Source: a virus
Direction: 5' to 3' (one strand)
Virus record (IMG/VR): IMGVR_UViG_3300032242_002025
Coordinates: 1 to 39,284 of that record
Length of the DNA: 39,284 nt
Every line of letters starts with the position of its first letter. Position 1 is the stretch's first letter. This document shows positions 38,232 through 39,284 of the stretch, piece after piece. The translations under genes and the position numbers were made by a program. The notes beneath the pieces were generated by a model. It saw only the letters and a program-made list of their open reading frames with translations. It had not been told where the DNA came from and made no database searches.

Positions 38232-39284
38232 TATCCGTGGATACTGCCGATTCCGTACCCAAGGCTATGTGCCTTGCGGATTGTTGATGGGCGAACTTGA
38301 CCGTACTTGATCGTCTCCAAGACAATTTGAGCTTGAATACCACTCAATCTTGAGTTGCCGTGCATGATTGTCTGGATTCCGGCAGCGTCGTTCATTTTGC
38401 CGAATTGCGATTTCAGAGACCCGAATTGACGAAGCCCTGAATCAAGCCCTGTGGAGAAACTTCTCTGCTGGCTTGGGGTTGATCCGTATGGCGTTTTGGA
38501 TGAACCTCCAGAGTGACCTGTTCCACCACCACCACCACCACTACCGCCTGACGAGCTCGGTGCGTGGCCTCCGGTGCCGTTGGCTGCCGCAAGCTGATTG
38601 GCTGCCGATGCGTTGAGCTGATTGGCCCTTGCGCTGGCAACCGTATTGGCCCTGGACTGATTCGATGCGTTGTTGGCAAGGCTCAGTGCCGTGTCGAGGA
38701 TCGCGTTGTACTTGTTGGACTTCAGGGATGACAACTGAGATGCCCAGGGACGCTCATTGAACGCCTCCTGCATCTTCAGGTTGGTGATCTTGTCCTGTCC
38801 GCCAAGCTGTGCCGCAAGGCCCGTCTGTCCGGCGAGCGCTTGACGGTTGAGCCCTGTCTGAAGGCCGTAGGCTTGATTGGCTGTATTCGCAGCATTAGCC
38901 CTGTCGGTCGCCATCTGGGTTTCCTTATTGGCGATGTTCTGAGCGATTGAGCCAAGCGGGCCGTCGTACTGAGGGGTTGAAGACTGAATCTGAGAGAGCT
39001 GGTTTTGACCGAGTCCTGCGATCTGCCCCTGCGTGGCTTGGGCTGACTTGTCGATCTGGCCCATCACGTTTCCGATATTGGCCCCGAGGGCGTTGTATTG
39101 AGCCTGAGTCTCGCCTTGAGTTCTCGCAGCGTTCTTCTGCATCCCCGTAAGCTCCGACTGAAGCTCTGAGATTTGAGGCCCGACGCGGTAGTTGTATTCC
39201 GATCCGGCTGCGGGGATGTAGCTGTCTACGCCCATCTTCTTTGCAGCGGTCATAAGGCCTCGATACTGAGCCGAGGCAGGGGAG
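38231..39284 (-). CDS. Main part of 395-aa ejection-type virion protein
   Basis: Together with 1-257 this encodes 395 aa. It is rich in Ala, Gln and Asn, with long helices (about 60-280), then a Gly-rich linker near residue 300 coded by a (GGT)6 run (38523-38540), and a compact helical C-terminus. It precedes the 1,899-aa protein and follows the 181-aa Gln-rich protein, so the three may form the ejected internal complex. No enzymatic motif is seen. Confidence 0.75.
   Translation of the reverse strand, partial: SPASAQYRGLMTAAKKMGVDSYIPAAGSEYNYRVGPQISELQSELTGMQKNAARTQGETQAQYNALGANIGNVMGQIDKSAQATQGQIAGLGQNQLSQIQSSTPQYDGPLGSIAQNIANKETQMATDRANAANTANQAYGLQTGLNRQALAGQTGLAAQLGGQDKITNLKMQEAFNERPWASQLSSLKSNKYNAILDTALSLANNASNQSRANTVASARANQLNASAANQLAAANGTGGHAPSSSGGSGGGGGGTGHSGGSSKTPYGSTPSQQRSFSTGLDSGLRQFGSLKSQFGKMNDAAGIQTIMHGNSRLSGIQAQIVLETIKYGQVRPSTIRKAHSLGYGIGSIHG
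39162..39284. repeat. Terminal overlap, copy 2
   Basis: Identical to bases 1-123; see copy 1. Features that cross it should be counted once. Confidence 0.95.

Overview
The window is one complete temperate tailed-phage genome assembled as a circle. Bases 1-123 are repeated exactly at 39162-39284, and one gene reads intact across that seam, so the unique length is 39,161 bp. By eye it is G+C-rich (upper 50s percent), uses many GTG and TTG starts, and has about 65 tightly packed genes, many joined by ATGA or GTGA overlaps. It encodes an integrase, an excisionase-like protein, two XRE-type repressor-like proteins and an attachment site made from the 3' half of a tRNA-Thr(GGT) gene. The virion genes (P22/T7-style portal, scaffold, adaptor, very large internal protein, no tape measure) suggest short-tailed podovirus morphology. 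The host is not certain. G+C, the tRNA sequence and the lack of an encoded CCA next to the tRNA end fit a high-G+C bacterium, possibly an actinobacterium.

Layout. (1) Late block, minus strand, running leftward from TerL (start about 14.34 kb) through portal, scaffold, capsid, tail and adaptor genes, across the circle junction, then the ejection proteins (including one of 1,899 aa), a virion peptidoglycan hydrolase, small proteins, a TerS-like protein, a metallophosphoesterase and a RusA resolvase, ending at a terminator near 27.83 kb. (2) Immunity switch at 27.1-27.8 kb: two repressor-like genes on the plus strand diverge from a good leftward promoter. (3) Early-left block, minus strand, 27.1 down to 18.4 kb: a recombination-type protein, a PD-(D/E)XK nuclease, a CHC2 zinc-finger protein, excisionase, integrase, small genes, attP, HTH protein, HNH nuclease, and a lysis cassette (M15-like peptidase, GH24 lysozyme, holin). 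(4) Early-right block, plus strand, 14.8-18.4 kb: about twelve very small genes, several with zinc motifs.

The most striking feature is in the early-right block. Four gene junctions carry the same two-hairpin RNA element between the stop codon and a near-identical GAGAAAGG ribosome-binding site, with compensatory base changes in the stems. The second is a well-defined attP: a tRNA-Thr half as core, flanked on both sides by tandem 11-bp-spaced direct repeats of ATCCCGTACA that look like integrase arm sites. The site lies in the middle of the early-left operon, so integration would separate the HNH and lysis genes from the early-left promoter. A second locus in the 14.4-14.75 kb intergenic region shares two 14-mers with attP in the same order.

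No DNA polymerase, helicase or RNA polymerase gene was recognised, so replication probably depends on the host. Functions are assigned from motifs and context only. No database search was possible.
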